A stretch of DNA of 64,000 nucleotides from Natronoarchaeum mannanilyticum. Its GTDB lineage: Archaea; Halobacteriota; Halobacteria; Halobacteriales; Natronoarchaeaceae. The position numbers and the translations under genes are program-made. Location of the stretch: assembly GCF_039522665.1 (NCBI RefSeq), contig NZ_BAAADV010000008.1, forward strand, positions 1-64,000, written 5' to 3'. The notes under the pieces were generated by a model. It was given only the letters and a program-made list of their open reading frames with translations. It made no database searches and was not told the DNA's origin. Positions 50,437 to 59,699 of this stretch are shown in pieces (position 1 is the stretch's first letter; each line of letters starts with the position of its first letter).

Positions 50437-51762
50437 ATGAATCGCCGCAACCTGCTGCTCTCTACCGGCGGCCTCGCGGGCGTCCTCGGACTCGGGGGGT
50501 ATCATCAACGCCGACGGATCAAGCGCTGGTCCGAGAAGGAGGGACTGAACGCGACCCGCGCGATGGACCACCCGACTGCGGAACTGACGACGAACCTCAC
50601 CGTCACCGAATCACACCTGGAAACCGCCCTCGCTGATCTCGATCGCGTCGTCGAAAACGCCCGGGATGCGGCGTCGGAGACCGAGTTCACAGAATATCAG
50701 GAACACGTGATCGAGCGGGCCGAGTCGTGGCTCGAAAACGCCGAAGCCACGCTCGAGGAGGCGAAATCGAAACGCTCCGAGTTCGCGCAACTGAACGCAG
50801 AGGAACGGTTGGACCTGCTCGAAGAGCTTCGCGGCGAGCTCACAGGAGCGGGACGGATGCTGGGACTGGCGAAGCTCGCGCACGACGAGGTGACGGTTGA
50901 AGGAATCGAGACGGAACTGGATGCACTCGACGACGAGTACAGGACCGCCGGCGAGGAGGTAGAGTACTACGCCTCCGACGTCACGCGGGCGATCGTCGCG
51001 TACGGGGAGCTGGACGACGTACTAGAAGGAGTGCAGGGGAGCATCAGCACGGGACGGGGGTACATTCCCGAGCGGCCACGGCACTCGTACGGGAGAGCGC
51101 TCTACGCGCGCCACCGCCTCGGTGACGTGCGCCGATTTATCGAGGAACTGCGACGCGACGCCGAGGATGGAGCGACCCCAGAGGCGATGGACGGGACCCT
51201 CGACGATCGGTATCGGACGCTCCGCGAACGAACGGAAGCGGTACTCGACGAGACCGACTTCGAATACGATGACGACGTGTCGACGCACGCGACGGAAATT
51301 TGGACGGAGTGGATAGTGGGGCCCCAATCTGACGGGGCTGACGAGTACGACGACGGACGGCTCGCACTCGCGACGCGGATGGCCGCAGAACGGACCGCCG
51401 CCGCGTTGTCCCTCGAAGCGTTCGAGGACATTCCGGAAGTCAGCCATCCGGACGATCCGGCGGTCGGCGAACTCGACACGACGGCTGCGGACGTACGCGC
51501 GGCCAAACGGCGAGCGGTCGACGAGTTGACCGGGCGACTCGACGAGGTCGGCGATGACCCGCTCGGTCGATACCTGTGCGTCCAACTGGTCGACGATCTG
51601 GAGTGGGAGGACCGCCGAATCGGACAAACGCTCGACGACGTCAACCGAGACAGCGCGAAGGAGTGGACGTTGGCGCTCGAAACGCTTCGGCGCGGGTATC
51701 TGGAAATTGCGGAAATCGCAGCGGTCATACCTGACGTCCTTGCGATCGTCGAGAGGCGGTAG
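50437..51762 (+). CDS. Hypothetical coiled-coil protein with Tat-like N-terminus
   Basis: 441 residues. MNRRNLLLSTGGLAGVLGLGGYHQRRR looks like a Tat signal or anchor; the rest is acidic and mostly alpha-helical with long heptad-like stretches (HVIERAESWLENAEATLEEAKSKRSEF; DVRRFIEELRRD). No family recognised. It is last before the replication origin. Confidence 0.6.
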   Translation: MNRRNLLLSTGGLAGVLGLGGYHQRRRIKRWSEKEGLNATRAMDHPTAELTTNLTVTESHLETALADLDRVVENARDAASETEFTEYQEHVIERAESWLENAEATLEEAKSKRSEFAQLNAEERLDLLEELRGELTGAGRMLGLAKLAHDEVTVEGIETELDALDDEYRTAGEEVEYYASDVTRAIVAYGELDDVLEGVQGSISTGRGYIPERPRHSYGRALYARHRLGDVRRFIEELRRDAEDGATPEAMDGTLDDRYRTLRERTEAVLDETDFEYDDDVSTHATEIWTEWIVGPQSDGADEYDDGRLALATRMAAERTAAALSLEAFEDIPEVSHPDDPAVGELDTTAADVRAAKRRAVDELTGRLDEVGDDPLGRYLCVQLVDDLEWEDRRIGQTLDDVNRDSAKEWTLALETLRRGYLEIAEIAAVIPDVLAIVERR

Positions 51763-51964
51763 GAGTGTTCTCATCGAGGTAGTGATGGATGGGTGGTGCG
51801 TCGGTCGTTGCGAGATCTCCGAGAACGCGATCGTCGAACGCGAGCACGAGCAGCGCGCCGGCCGGGATGATCGACGGCGCGGAGGACGTCCGGAGGTTCG
51901 CCGACTTCGCAATGTCTGAATATCCTTTTCTAGGGATCCTTGGGAGGAGGCCAAGTGAGTCCGC

Positions 51965-52854
51965 CAACACCCACACCCCTCTATCGATTTGTTTCGGGGG
52001 ATAAGTAGGGGCCACCCCGTTCGCCGAGTGCCTGTCGTCGTATAGAGAGCTGGAGATAGTGGTGGGTATCTCTATCGATTCGGTATCCATTGTTGATCGT
52101 TTGTTCTCTTCTTCGATCGCTTTCCGAGCAGCGACTCGGTCGACGGGAGTATTGACACCGATTATCTCTCCTTCCAGAACTTTCTCGGATCGGCCCTAAC
52201 ACCCACACACCTCTATCGATTTGTTCGCGGGAAAAAGAGAGGGAGTTGATTGACGCAGAAGTAGACGAGTCGTTGAACGACGACAGGTTGGATGAAGAAC
52301 ATCGGTCGTTTCTCGTCGGTAGCATGCTCAAAGCTGTAGTCTTAGTGGTTTAAGTACTAGAGAGGCACCAAAATCGCAGTACGGCATATGGATTCAACAA
52401 ATCGATAACGGGGTGTGTCCATCTAGTTACTATACTAGCTATAGCTAGTTCTAGAAGAGAAAGATGGATGGAAATCGGTAGTGCGCCACGAATACTGCCA
52501 TAGTATGTACTGCAAACACGAGATCGGTATATCGGGAGTAAACCCCCGCCCCCCACGTGATCCGCCAGAACAAATCGATAGAGGGGTGTGGGTGTTGGTT
52601 CTCGACGACGTGTCCGCCGATCACTCCGCCATCGAACAATCGTTCACAGCAGCGGGGTTCTACCTGCCTGAGGTCATTAGACCCGACTACGGCTGGTCTT
52701 TCTCGCACCTCTATCGGTTTGTTCTCCGAGTGGCCTTCCTTGTCAGGGCGGCTCGTTCACTTCCTAGCGAGTCTTCTGGATAGCATCGCCCAGATGGCTC
52801 TCACCCCCTCCCCACCACCAGCCGAAACAAATCGATAGAGGTGTGTGGGTGTGC
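51965..52854. other. Replication origin: ORB-like repeats and AT-rich core
   Basis: Inter-gene region (51763-53050) upstream of orc1/cdc6. A repeat near AACAAATCGATAGAGG-TGTGTGGGTGTTG occurs on the minus strand at 51965-52000, 52198-52230 and 52705-52724, and on the plus strand at 52395-52420, 52567-52599 and 52824-52854, with a partial copy at 53001-53015. Three further copies follow the gene. Between them is AT-rich DNA (52330-52480) with the 16-bp palindrome ACTAGCTATAGCTAGT (52434-52449). G-tracts at one end of each repeat agree with haloarchaeal origin recognition boxes. Confidence 0.8.
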
Positions 52855-53050
52855 CTCCAGCCAGCAGTCGATGCCGACGATCCAAACAGAACCAGCCTAG
52901 AAGGCCTCGTCAGCGCTCGGCAAGAGCATATCGTCGACGGTTATCTACTCTTGTACCTGTACTGTGAAAAATGCAAGATCTGTAGCTTCTGGCGGCGGAA
53001 TACAAATCGATGGGGGAACCTTTTTGGTGGGCGAATGAGTTTGGACGCGT

Positions 53051-54370
53051 ATGTCCGGTCCCGGTGGTGACGAGCGAACGGAGGGGAGTTCGATCAGAGA
53101 GCTCCTTCTCGAACAGGAGGACACGGCGAGTCTCATCCGGGACCGAACGCTCCTCGATCCGAACGAGGTCGTTGACGAGGACCGTATCGTCGGTCGCGAC
53201 GCCCAGCTGGAGTCGATCACGCAGTATCTCAGCGTCGTGATCCAGCAGGAGCGTCCGCCGAACCTGCTTCTCTACGGCCCATCGGGAACGGGAAAGTCGC
53301 TGATCATCAACGCCGTTTGCCAGAACATCGACGAGCTCTGCGAGAGTCGGGACATCCAGTTTGGCGTCGTCGAGATGAACTGCCAGAACGTCGGGACGCT
53401 CGGCTCGGCGGTGTACGAACTTGCGCGCCGCGTCGCCGACGACGCCGGCACCGAGGTACAGGTGCCGGAGCACGGCATCCCGACGAAAAAGAAGTGGCGC
53501 GAACTGTATCGGCTGATCAACGAGCACTACGACACGATCGTGTTCGTGCTCGACGAGCTCGACATGCTGGTCGGACGTCGCGACAAGGACGAACCCGCCT
53601 TCTCTCGACTACTCTACCAGCTCTCGCGCGCCGGCAGCACCAACGAGGTCACCGCGAACGTGTCGGTCACGGCGATCACGAACGACACGAAGATGATGGA
53701 AGACGTCGGCAGTCGCGCCCTGAGTTCGTTCACGCCGGAAGACGTCCACTTCGACGATTACGATGCGAACCAGCTCCGGGAGATTCTCCGGCACCGGGAG
53801 GACGCGTTCTACGAGGATGCGCTCTCGAATGACGTCATCCCGCTCGCGGCGGCCTTCGCCGCCCAAACACACGGCGACGCCCGTAAGGCGATCGACCTGA
53901 TGCGAACGGCCGGCTCGATCGCGGAACGCGCCGGCGCCGAGGAGGTCGAAGAAGCACACGTTCGGCGAGCCCAGGACAAGGTCGAGAAGAACCGGGTTCT
54001 CGAAGTCACTCGCGGAATCAGCACCCAGAAGAAACTCTGCCTGTTCGCCACGGCCGCCGTCGCGCAGGAAACCGGCGACGGCGCCGCGAAGAGCCCACAC
54101 GGCTACACGATCTACCAGTACCTCACCGATACGCTGGACGCCGACCAGTACCACCAGGAGACGTACGTCAACAAGATGAAGGAACTGACGACGTACTCGC
54201 TGGTCGAGTGCGAGCGCAAGAGTCAGGGCCCTCACTCCGGGAGTTACCTGGAGTTCACGTTCGGCGAAGACCCCGGGACGATCATCGAGACGCTCCGCGA
54301 GGACTCCCGGATCAGTGACATCGACGCCGGCGACCTCCGGACGGTCGTGAACGCGCAACTCCGTGCGTGA
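53051..54370 (+). CDS. orc1/cdc6: Orc1/Cdc6 replication initiator
   Basis: 439 residues. AAA+ ATPase with Walker A YGPSGTGKSLIINAV, Walker B VFVLDELDMLVGR, sensor SVTAITNDTKMMEDV, and lid YDANQLREILRHREDAF. C-terminal winged helix is about 330-439 (KLCLFATAAVAQETGDGAAKSPHGYTIYQYLTD). It should bind the flanking ORB-like repeats and load the helicase. Start ATG 53051. Confidence 0.95.
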   Translation: MSGPGGDERTEGSSIRELLLEQEDTASLIRDRTLLDPNEVVDEDRIVGRDAQLESITQYLSVVIQQERPPNLLLYGPSGTGKSLIINAVCQNIDELCESRDIQFGVVEMNCQNVGTLGSAVYELARRVADDAGTEVQVPEHGIPTKKKWRELYRLINEHYDTIVFVLDELDMLVGRRDKDEPAFSRLLYQLSRAGSTNEVTANVSVTAITNDTKMMEDVGSRALSSFTPEDVHFDDYDANQLREILRHREDAFYEDALSNDVIPLAAAFAAQTHGDARKAIDLMRTAGSIAERAGAEEVEEAHVRRAQDKVEKNRVLEVTRGISTQKKLCLFATAAVAQETGDGAAKSPHGYTIYQYLTDTLDADQYHQETYVNKMKELTTYSLVECERKSQGPHSGSYLEFTFGEDPGTIIETLREDSRISDIDAGDLRTVVNAQLRA

Positions 54371-54423
54371 TCTCCCGGACGCCCTGCGGGCTCGGGATTG
54401 ATCTCCGCCACTCGATATCGCAC

Positions 54424-54555
54424 GAAACAAATCGATAGAGGTGTGTCTCCGTCCGGATGGTGCACCGACACTCCGATTCAGATCCGGTTTCGAACAAATC
54501 GATAATGGTGTGTCCCTCAAGGCGAACAGGAAAAACAAATCGATAGAGGTGCGCC
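54424..54555 (+). repeat. Three ORB-like repeats downstream of orc1/cdc6
   Basis: Copies of the origin repeat at 54424-54450, 54492-54516 and 54531-54555, all plus orientation (ACAAATCGATAGAGG-type cores). They put initiator sites on both sides of the gene. Confidence 0.75.
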
Positions 54556-54684
54556 TATGCACCGATATCGATGGATGTCCGAAGAGAGGAGTCTTCTACC
54601 GATAACCGGCGGGCGGTAATCTGTCTCGATTGCAAGTACCACTGGTTATATTGCATCCGCACTCTATTACTCACACGAGTATCC

Positions 54685-55839
54685 ATGACCGCGAACGACG
54701 ATCGCATTCGCACGACGCACATCGGCAGCCTCCCCCGCCCGCCGGAACTGCTCGACCTCCTCGAGAAGCGCCAGAACGGCGAGGACGTCGACGCCGACGA
54801 GTGGGACGCGACCGTCGCGGACGCCACGCGCGCCGTCGTCGAACGCCAGGCCGAGGCCGGGCTCGATGCCGTCAACAACGGCGAGCAGTCTCGCGTCTCG
54901 TTCAACTGGTACGTCGCGGACCGGCTCAGCGGCATCGAGGGCAAGCGCGAACAGGAGCTCTGGGCCGACCTCCAGGAGTTCCCCGACTACGCCGAGGAGT
55001 CGTTCAAGACGGACGTCATCGATCTCTCGATGCAGCCCGTCGTCACCGGGCCCGTCGAGTACACCGGCCACGACGAGGCCGAGGCCGAGCTCGCGGAGTT
55101 CCGCGACGCGCTCGCGGCCGTCGACGCCGATTTCGAGGACACGTTCGTGACCGCGGCGTCGCCCAGCGTCGTCACCGCCACGCACGTCGACGAGTACTAC
55201 GACGACTACGAGGAGTTCCTCTTCGCCGTCGCGGACGCGATGGCCGAGGAGTACGAACTCGTCGCCGACACCGGGATGACCCTCCAGATCGACGCTCCCG
55301 AACTCCTCACCGTCGGTCACACGGCGGCGTACGCGGACGAACCAATCGAGGAGGTCAAGGCGGCGACGCGTCTCCACGTCGAGGCGCTCAACGAGGCGCT
55401 GTCGAACGTCCCGGCAGATCAGGTTCGGCTCCACACTTGCTGGGGGAGCTACGAGGGCCCTCACCACCTCGACACGGACCTGGCCGAGATGCTCCCCGAG
55501 ATTTACGAGGCTGACATCACCGGACTCAGCGTCGAGCAGGCGAACCCGCGGCATCAACACGAGTACCGGGCGTTCGCCGAGCACCCGGTGCCCGACGGCT
55601 GGACGCTGATCCCGGGCGTCGTCGACGTGAAGACGAACGTCATCGACCACCCCGAGACCATCGCGGACCGCTTGGAGCGGGTCGCCGACGCGGTCGACGA
55701 GTCGACGCCGCTGGTCGCCGCGCCGGACTGCGGCTTCGGCACGCAGGCCGGCATCGGGATGGTCGATCCCGAGATCGCGTGGGCGAAACTAGAGGCGCTC
55801 GTCGAGGGCGCCGAAATCGCGACCGAGCGCATCTACTGA
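54685..55839 (+). CDS. Cobalamin-independent methionine synthase-like protein
   Basis: 384 residues of the MetE C-terminal/UROD-like barrel. RTTHIGSLPRPPELLDLL at the start; zinc ligands likely in VRLHTCWGSYEG and PDCGFGTQ; ANPRHQHEYRAF. In archaea such short MetE proteins transfer methyl groups to homocysteine or other thiols from a corrinoid or unknown donor. Start at MTANDDRIRT (54685). Confidence 0.9.
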   Translation: MTANDDRIRTTHIGSLPRPPELLDLLEKRQNGEDVDADEWDATVADATRAVVERQAEAGLDAVNNGEQSRVSFNWYVADRLSGIEGKREQELWADLQEFPDYAEESFKTDVIDLSMQPVVTGPVEYTGHDEAEAELAEFRDALAAVDADFEDTFVTAASPSVVTATHVDEYYDDYEEFLFAVADAMAEEYELVADTGMTLQIDAPELLTVGHTAAYADEPIEEVKAATRLHVEALNEALSNVPADQVRLHTCWGSYEGPHHLDTDLAEMLPEIYEADITGLSVEQANPRHQHEYRAFAEHPVPDGWTLIPGVVDVKTNVIDHPETIADRLERVADAVDESTPLVAAPDCGFGTQAGIGMVDPEIAWAKLEALVEGAEIATERIY

Positions 55840-55889
55840 CGCACACATGTAGAGTAACATGTATAGCGTACGAGGTCGTATGCGCGTGT

Positions 55890-56135
55890 ATGGCTGCAGA
55901 AGAGGGCCCCGAGGAAACGAAAGTCAGCGACCGTGGAATGGTCACCATCCCAGCGGCACTCCGGCGACGGCTCGATATCGAAGCGGGCGATAAACTCCGC
56001 TGGCAAACTGATGACGAGGGCGATCTCTCCGTCGAAATCGTCCATCAACGCGAGGGCGTTTTTGACGATTTTGAACCGGTAGACGCTGGTGAAACTGATG
56101 CAGTCGAGGCCGAAAGCGAGTTCGGGCGAGAGTAA
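55890..56135 (+). CDS. AbrB/MazE-type antitoxin
   Basis: 81 residues. SpoVT/AbrB DNA-binding domain VSDRGMVTIPAALRRRLDIEAGDKLRWQ and acidic tail. It should neutralise the PIN toxin whose start overlaps its stop by one base. The complex usually represses its own promoter. Confidence 0.9.
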   Translation: MAAEEGPEETKVSDRGMVTIPAALRRRLDIEAGDKLRWQTDDEGDLSVEIVHQREGVFDDFEPVDAGETDAVEAESEFGRE

Positions 56136-56572
56136 TGGCAGTCGCACTTCTCGATACGAACGTCATCTTTGCCAGTGCGAGTGCCCGAGATACGTATCAC
56201 GATCGCTCAACGGCGATCATTCGAGATATCGATCACGGAGAACTCCCGGAAGCTCTTATCACGAATTATGCACTCGCCGAAACACTCAACCTTACCAGAG
56301 AGAAACTCGGTCCCGACGCTGCGAACGGCCTCCTTGACCGCCTTCTTGAGGGATCACACTTCGAAGTTGTACACGCTCCAAAGGCGGATTTCAACGCCGC
56401 CCAAGCGCTGTTCCGCCAGTATGATGAGCTTTCATTTGTCGATGCGACTATTGTAGCGTACATGGAACGTGAAGATATCGGGTATCTGTACTCCTTCGAC
56501 ACCGATTTTGACGCTATCAATGGTCTAACTCGACTAGATACTGCAGACAACCCGTTCGATAGTGATGCCTGA
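56135..56572 (+). CDS. PIN-domain toxin (VapC type)
   Basis: 145 residues. Catalytic acids in LLDTNVIFASA, ALAETLNL, FVDATIVAYM and YSFDTDFDA. PIN toxins are Mg-dependent RNases. Base composition is lower in GC than the neighbours, so this pair may have been acquired. Confidence 0.92.
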   Translation: MAVALLDTNVIFASASARDTYHDRSTAIIRDIDHGELPEALITNYALAETLNLTREKLGPDAANGLLDRLLEGSHFEVVHAPKADFNAAQALFRQYDELSFVDATIVAYMEREDIGYLYSFDTDFDAINGLTRLDTADNPFDSDA

Positions 56573-56676
56573 TTCACCGTTCTTTTCGTTCCAACTGTCC
56601 AAACCGAAGGACTACGCCGACGGAAGTTGGGATCCGTCACCTGTGAGCACGATAAACGCGCCGACGTCGCCGACGC

Positions 56677-57675
56677 TTACTCGTTGACGAGCAGGATCTT
56701 CCCGCGGAAGTCGCCCGCTTCGCCGAGTCGGTGTGCGTCCGCGACGTCTTCGAAGGCGAACCGCTCGTCGATGTGTGGTTCGACGACGCCGTCGTCGACG
56801 AGCGACGCGATGTCCGAGAGTTCCTCGCCGATGCGCGCCTGTCGATCCCCGAGCAGCACCGGCAGGATGACGAGCACGACGCCGAGTTCGAGCGAGTTGG
56901 CGTGCAGCGCCGAGACGTCCTGGGTCGAACTCGACTCCGTCGTGACGACCGCGCCGAACGGCCGGACCGCCTCGAACGCCGTCTGGATGTGGTCGTCGCC
57001 GACCGGGTCGAACACCACGTCGAAGCCGTCGCCGTCGGCGTACTCTTCGACGTACGTCTCGACGTCGGTCGTGGTGTAGTCGACGGTGTGGTCCGCGCCG
57101 AGCTCTTCGGCGAAGTTGCGCTTCTCCTCGGTCGATCCCGTCGCCGTCACGTCCGCGCCGAACCATCTGCCCAGTTGGACGCCGATGTGGCCGACGCCGC
57201 CGCTGGCGCCGTAGACGAGCAGGTCGTCGTCGATGCCGACCGTCGCCTTGTCTGTGAGCAGTTCCCACGCGGTGAGCGCGACGACTGGGAGCGCCGCGGC
57301 GTCCTCGAGCGGAATCGACTCCGGCGCGCGAGCGAACGTGCCGGCGTGCCCGACGACGTAGTCGGCGAGCGCGCCCTGTCGGCCCGCGCCGCCGGGCATC
57401 CCGTACACTTCGTCGCCCGGTTCGAACCGTTCGACGTCCTCGCCGACGGCGTCGACGACGCCGGAGACGTCACAGTGGAGCGTCGCGGGGAACTCGGGCG
57501 CGAAGTCGGGGATTTCGCCCTGGCGGATCTTGTAGTCGACGGGATTGAGGCTGGAGGCGGCAACGTCGACCCGGATCTCGTCGGCAGCCGGCTCGGGGAC
57601 CTCGCGGGTCGTTCGTTCGAAGACGTCGGGGTCGCCGTACGATTCGATCACGTACGCGGTCATCTCCATGGTCAT
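56677..57675 (-). CDS. Zinc-independent MDR quinone oxidoreductase
   Basis: 332 residues. AAAEIRVDV-type N-terminal domain (VDVAASSLNPVDYKIRQGEIP), nucleotide motif VYGASGGVGHIGVQLGRWFGA, and C-terminal FAFEDVADAHRLGEAGDFRGKILL. NADPH:quinone/enone reductase of the MDR family. Start 57675 (MTMEMTAYV) or 57669. Confidence 0.9.
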   Translation of the reverse strand: MTMEMTAYVIESYGDPDVFERTTREVPEPAADEIRVDVAASSLNPVDYKIRQGEIPDFAPEFPATLHCDVSGVVDAVGEDVERFEPGDEVYGMPGGAGRQGALADYVVGHAGTFARAPESIPLEDAAALPVVALTAWELLTDKATVGIDDDLLVYGASGGVGHIGVQLGRWFGADVTATGSTEEKRNFAEELGADHTVDYTTTDVETYVEEYADGDGFDVVFDPVGDDHIQTAFEAVRPFGAVVTTESSSTQDVSALHANSLELGVVLVILPVLLGDRQARIGEELSDIASLVDDGVVEPHIDERFAFEDVADAHRLGEAGDFRGKILLVNE

Positions 57676-57842
57676 GTTGTAGTCGTGGGTCGCGAGAGGG
57701 GAATAGCCACCGGTGGTGACGCACCGAGCGGGAGCGAACGGGAGATCGATCCGGTGACCCTGGAGATCCTCTGGAACAACTCCTTGTTGATGCCTATATA
57801 ATAACTTATTTTATCATCTTCGGATCGTATGCGAATTGAGTG

Positions 57843-59330
57843 ATGACACGTCACCGGCCGGACCTGCTACTCCACGAAGCGCACGTACTGACGGTCGATT
57901 CGGAGAACCGCCTCTTCGAACGCGGAACTGTCGTCGTCGATGACGGACGCATCGTCGAGGTTCGGAGTACGGATCCCGAGGACGGACGCGGCTCAGCGGA
58001 GCAAACGATAGACTGCAGCGGCAAACTCGTCATGCCCGGGCTCGTCAATGCTCACACTCACCTCGAGCTTACGCCGCTACTCGGGGCTTTCAGCGATCTC
58101 GGGTTCTGGCAGCTGTGGGCCACGGCAGCGGCTATCTACTCGGACCTCCAGACGGGATCGTTCGAGTACCTCGCAAGAGCGGGCTACGAACTTGCCGCGT
58201 TAAACTTCCTCCGGAGCGGCGTCACCACGATCAATTCGATCGATGCGGTGCCGAGCCTCGGTGTCGACGTTCTCGGCGACGCCGGCCTCCGTGCATCTCT
58301 CGGTTCCGCTATCTCTGACATGTTTTGGGATACGCCCACGGACGAGCAGTTCGCCCGCGCTCGCTCGTTCATCGACGACTACCACGGAGCCTACGGCGGT
58401 CGGATCCACGCGACCATCTGTCCGCACGTCGACTGGGCGTGTACGCGTTCCCTGTGGGAACGCGCTGCTGGACTCGCTGACGAGCACCCCAACCTCCTCG
58501 TACACACGCACCTCCTCGAACTCGACCAGAGCAATACGATGGCCCGGGCAAACGGCGCCTCCGACTCCCTCGGGCTGCTCGAGGAGATCGGACTCCTCGA
58601 CGACCGTCTCCTCGCCGGCCATTTCAGGGCCGCCACCGCACAAGACGTCCAGCGAGCGGCGCAAGCCGGCGTCTCCGTCGCGCACTGTCCGTCGACGCTC
58701 ATTTACTGGAACCACGACGCGGACGCCCAGTGGACACCGGTGCCGGCGCTACGCGAGGCCGACGTCCCCGTCGGCATCGGCCTCGACGATCACTACTGGC
58801 ACGACTCGTACGATCTATTCAGGGAAGCGCGCCAGACCCGCCTCGCGGCGAATCTCGAGTACTCGTGGGGACAGTTCGCGTCGATGGAGCTAGTTCGGAT
58901 GCTCACGATCGACGCGGCGAGAGCGATGGGACGCTCCGAGGAGATCGGGAGTATCGAGTCCGGGAAGAAGGCGGATCTTATCGTCGTAGACACGACGGAT
59001 CCCAAGTTTGTACCCACGACGAACCTCCCGGCACAGGTGGTGAACAATGCGACCGCAGCGGACGTCGAGACGGTCATCGTCGACGGCTCCGTCGTCGTTC
59101 GAGACGGCGTGGTGGAGACGATGGATCGGGACGGCGTACTCGAGCGGACGACGAACGCCGTCGCTCGATTTCAGGAGGACTCCGGGTGGTCGCTCGATCT
59201 CGACGGTGGGACCCCACCGAGCACACTCCGGACGATCGAGAGCGTCCCGAAGCGAGGGCCGGCGAAGCTGTTCCGGCGCCTGTTCTCACAATCCGCCAAG
59301 GAGACACTGCTGAACGACGTCGATCGTTGA
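57843..59330 (+). CDS. Amidohydrolase (deaminase/chlorohydrolase-like)
   Basis: 495 residues. Metal ligands in VNAHTHLELTPL, LLVHTHLLEL, AGHF, VAHCPST and GLDDHYWHDS. C-terminal GSIESGKKADLIVVDT. The family includes SAH/5-MTA deaminase and chlorohydrolases. Substrate unknown. A GTG lies directly before the ATG at 57843. Confidence 0.88.
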   Translation: MTRHRPDLLLHEAHVLTVDSENRLFERGTVVVDDGRIVEVRSTDPEDGRGSAEQTIDCSGKLVMPGLVNAHTHLELTPLLGAFSDLGFWQLWATAAAIYSDLQTGSFEYLARAGYELAALNFLRSGVTTINSIDAVPSLGVDVLGDAGLRASLGSAISDMFWDTPTDEQFARARSFIDDYHGAYGGRIHATICPHVDWACTRSLWERAAGLADEHPNLLVHTHLLELDQSNTMARANGASDSLGLLEEIGLLDDRLLAGHFRAATAQDVQRAAQAGVSVAHCPSTLIYWNHDADAQWTPVPALREADVPVGIGLDDHYWHDSYDLFREARQTRLAANLEYSWGQFASMELVRMLTIDAARAMGRSEEIGSIESGKKADLIVVDTTDPKFVPTTNLPAQVVNNATAADVETVIVDGSVVVRDGVVETMDRDGVLERTTNAVARFQEDSGWSLDLDGGTPPSTLRTIESVPKRGPAKLFRRLFSQSAKETLLNDVDR

Positions 59331-59699
59331 GCTACCCGCGGCTTTCGCCGTGAGAAACTCGCTTGGGTGTCACCGTGACGTCGGCTGCGGTTAGTGCCGT
59401 CGGGTGTTCGTTTCCGCTCGACGTCGAGAGCCGGCCACTCACCCCGAATGGCCCGTAAGCACTCCCGGCTGTCGTGTCGGCATCGGCGAACGCGGCTCGA
59501 GTAGCAATTTGCGCAATCCGATCGCTGAGGCCCGACAGCATCACGGGTAGATTTACCACGGTGGGTTTGATAGTGAACCATCAATGAACGCGATCGATCG
59601 TGGCCCGCCCGTTCGCTCGACAGCAACGACGCACAGGCGATGCCGAGGCTACCGATACGGTGCGACCGACGACCGTCCCGCCAGGAGCGGATTCGGACG
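59331..59699. other. Intergenic, possible short minus-strand frame
   Basis: Between the amidohydrolase and the regulator. A minus-strand frame at 59332-59559 (MVNLPVMLSGLSDRIAQIATRAAF...) has some protein-like composition but no supporting evidence. A dyad TTGAT-N8-ATCAA lies at 59567-59584 in the control region of the next gene. Confidence 0.35.

Noticed and set aside
51965-54555. Repeats around orc1 considered as transposon ends or CRISPR.
   Set aside because: Mixed orientation, irregular spacing and flanking of orc1/cdc6 fit initiator boxes. No transposase is near.
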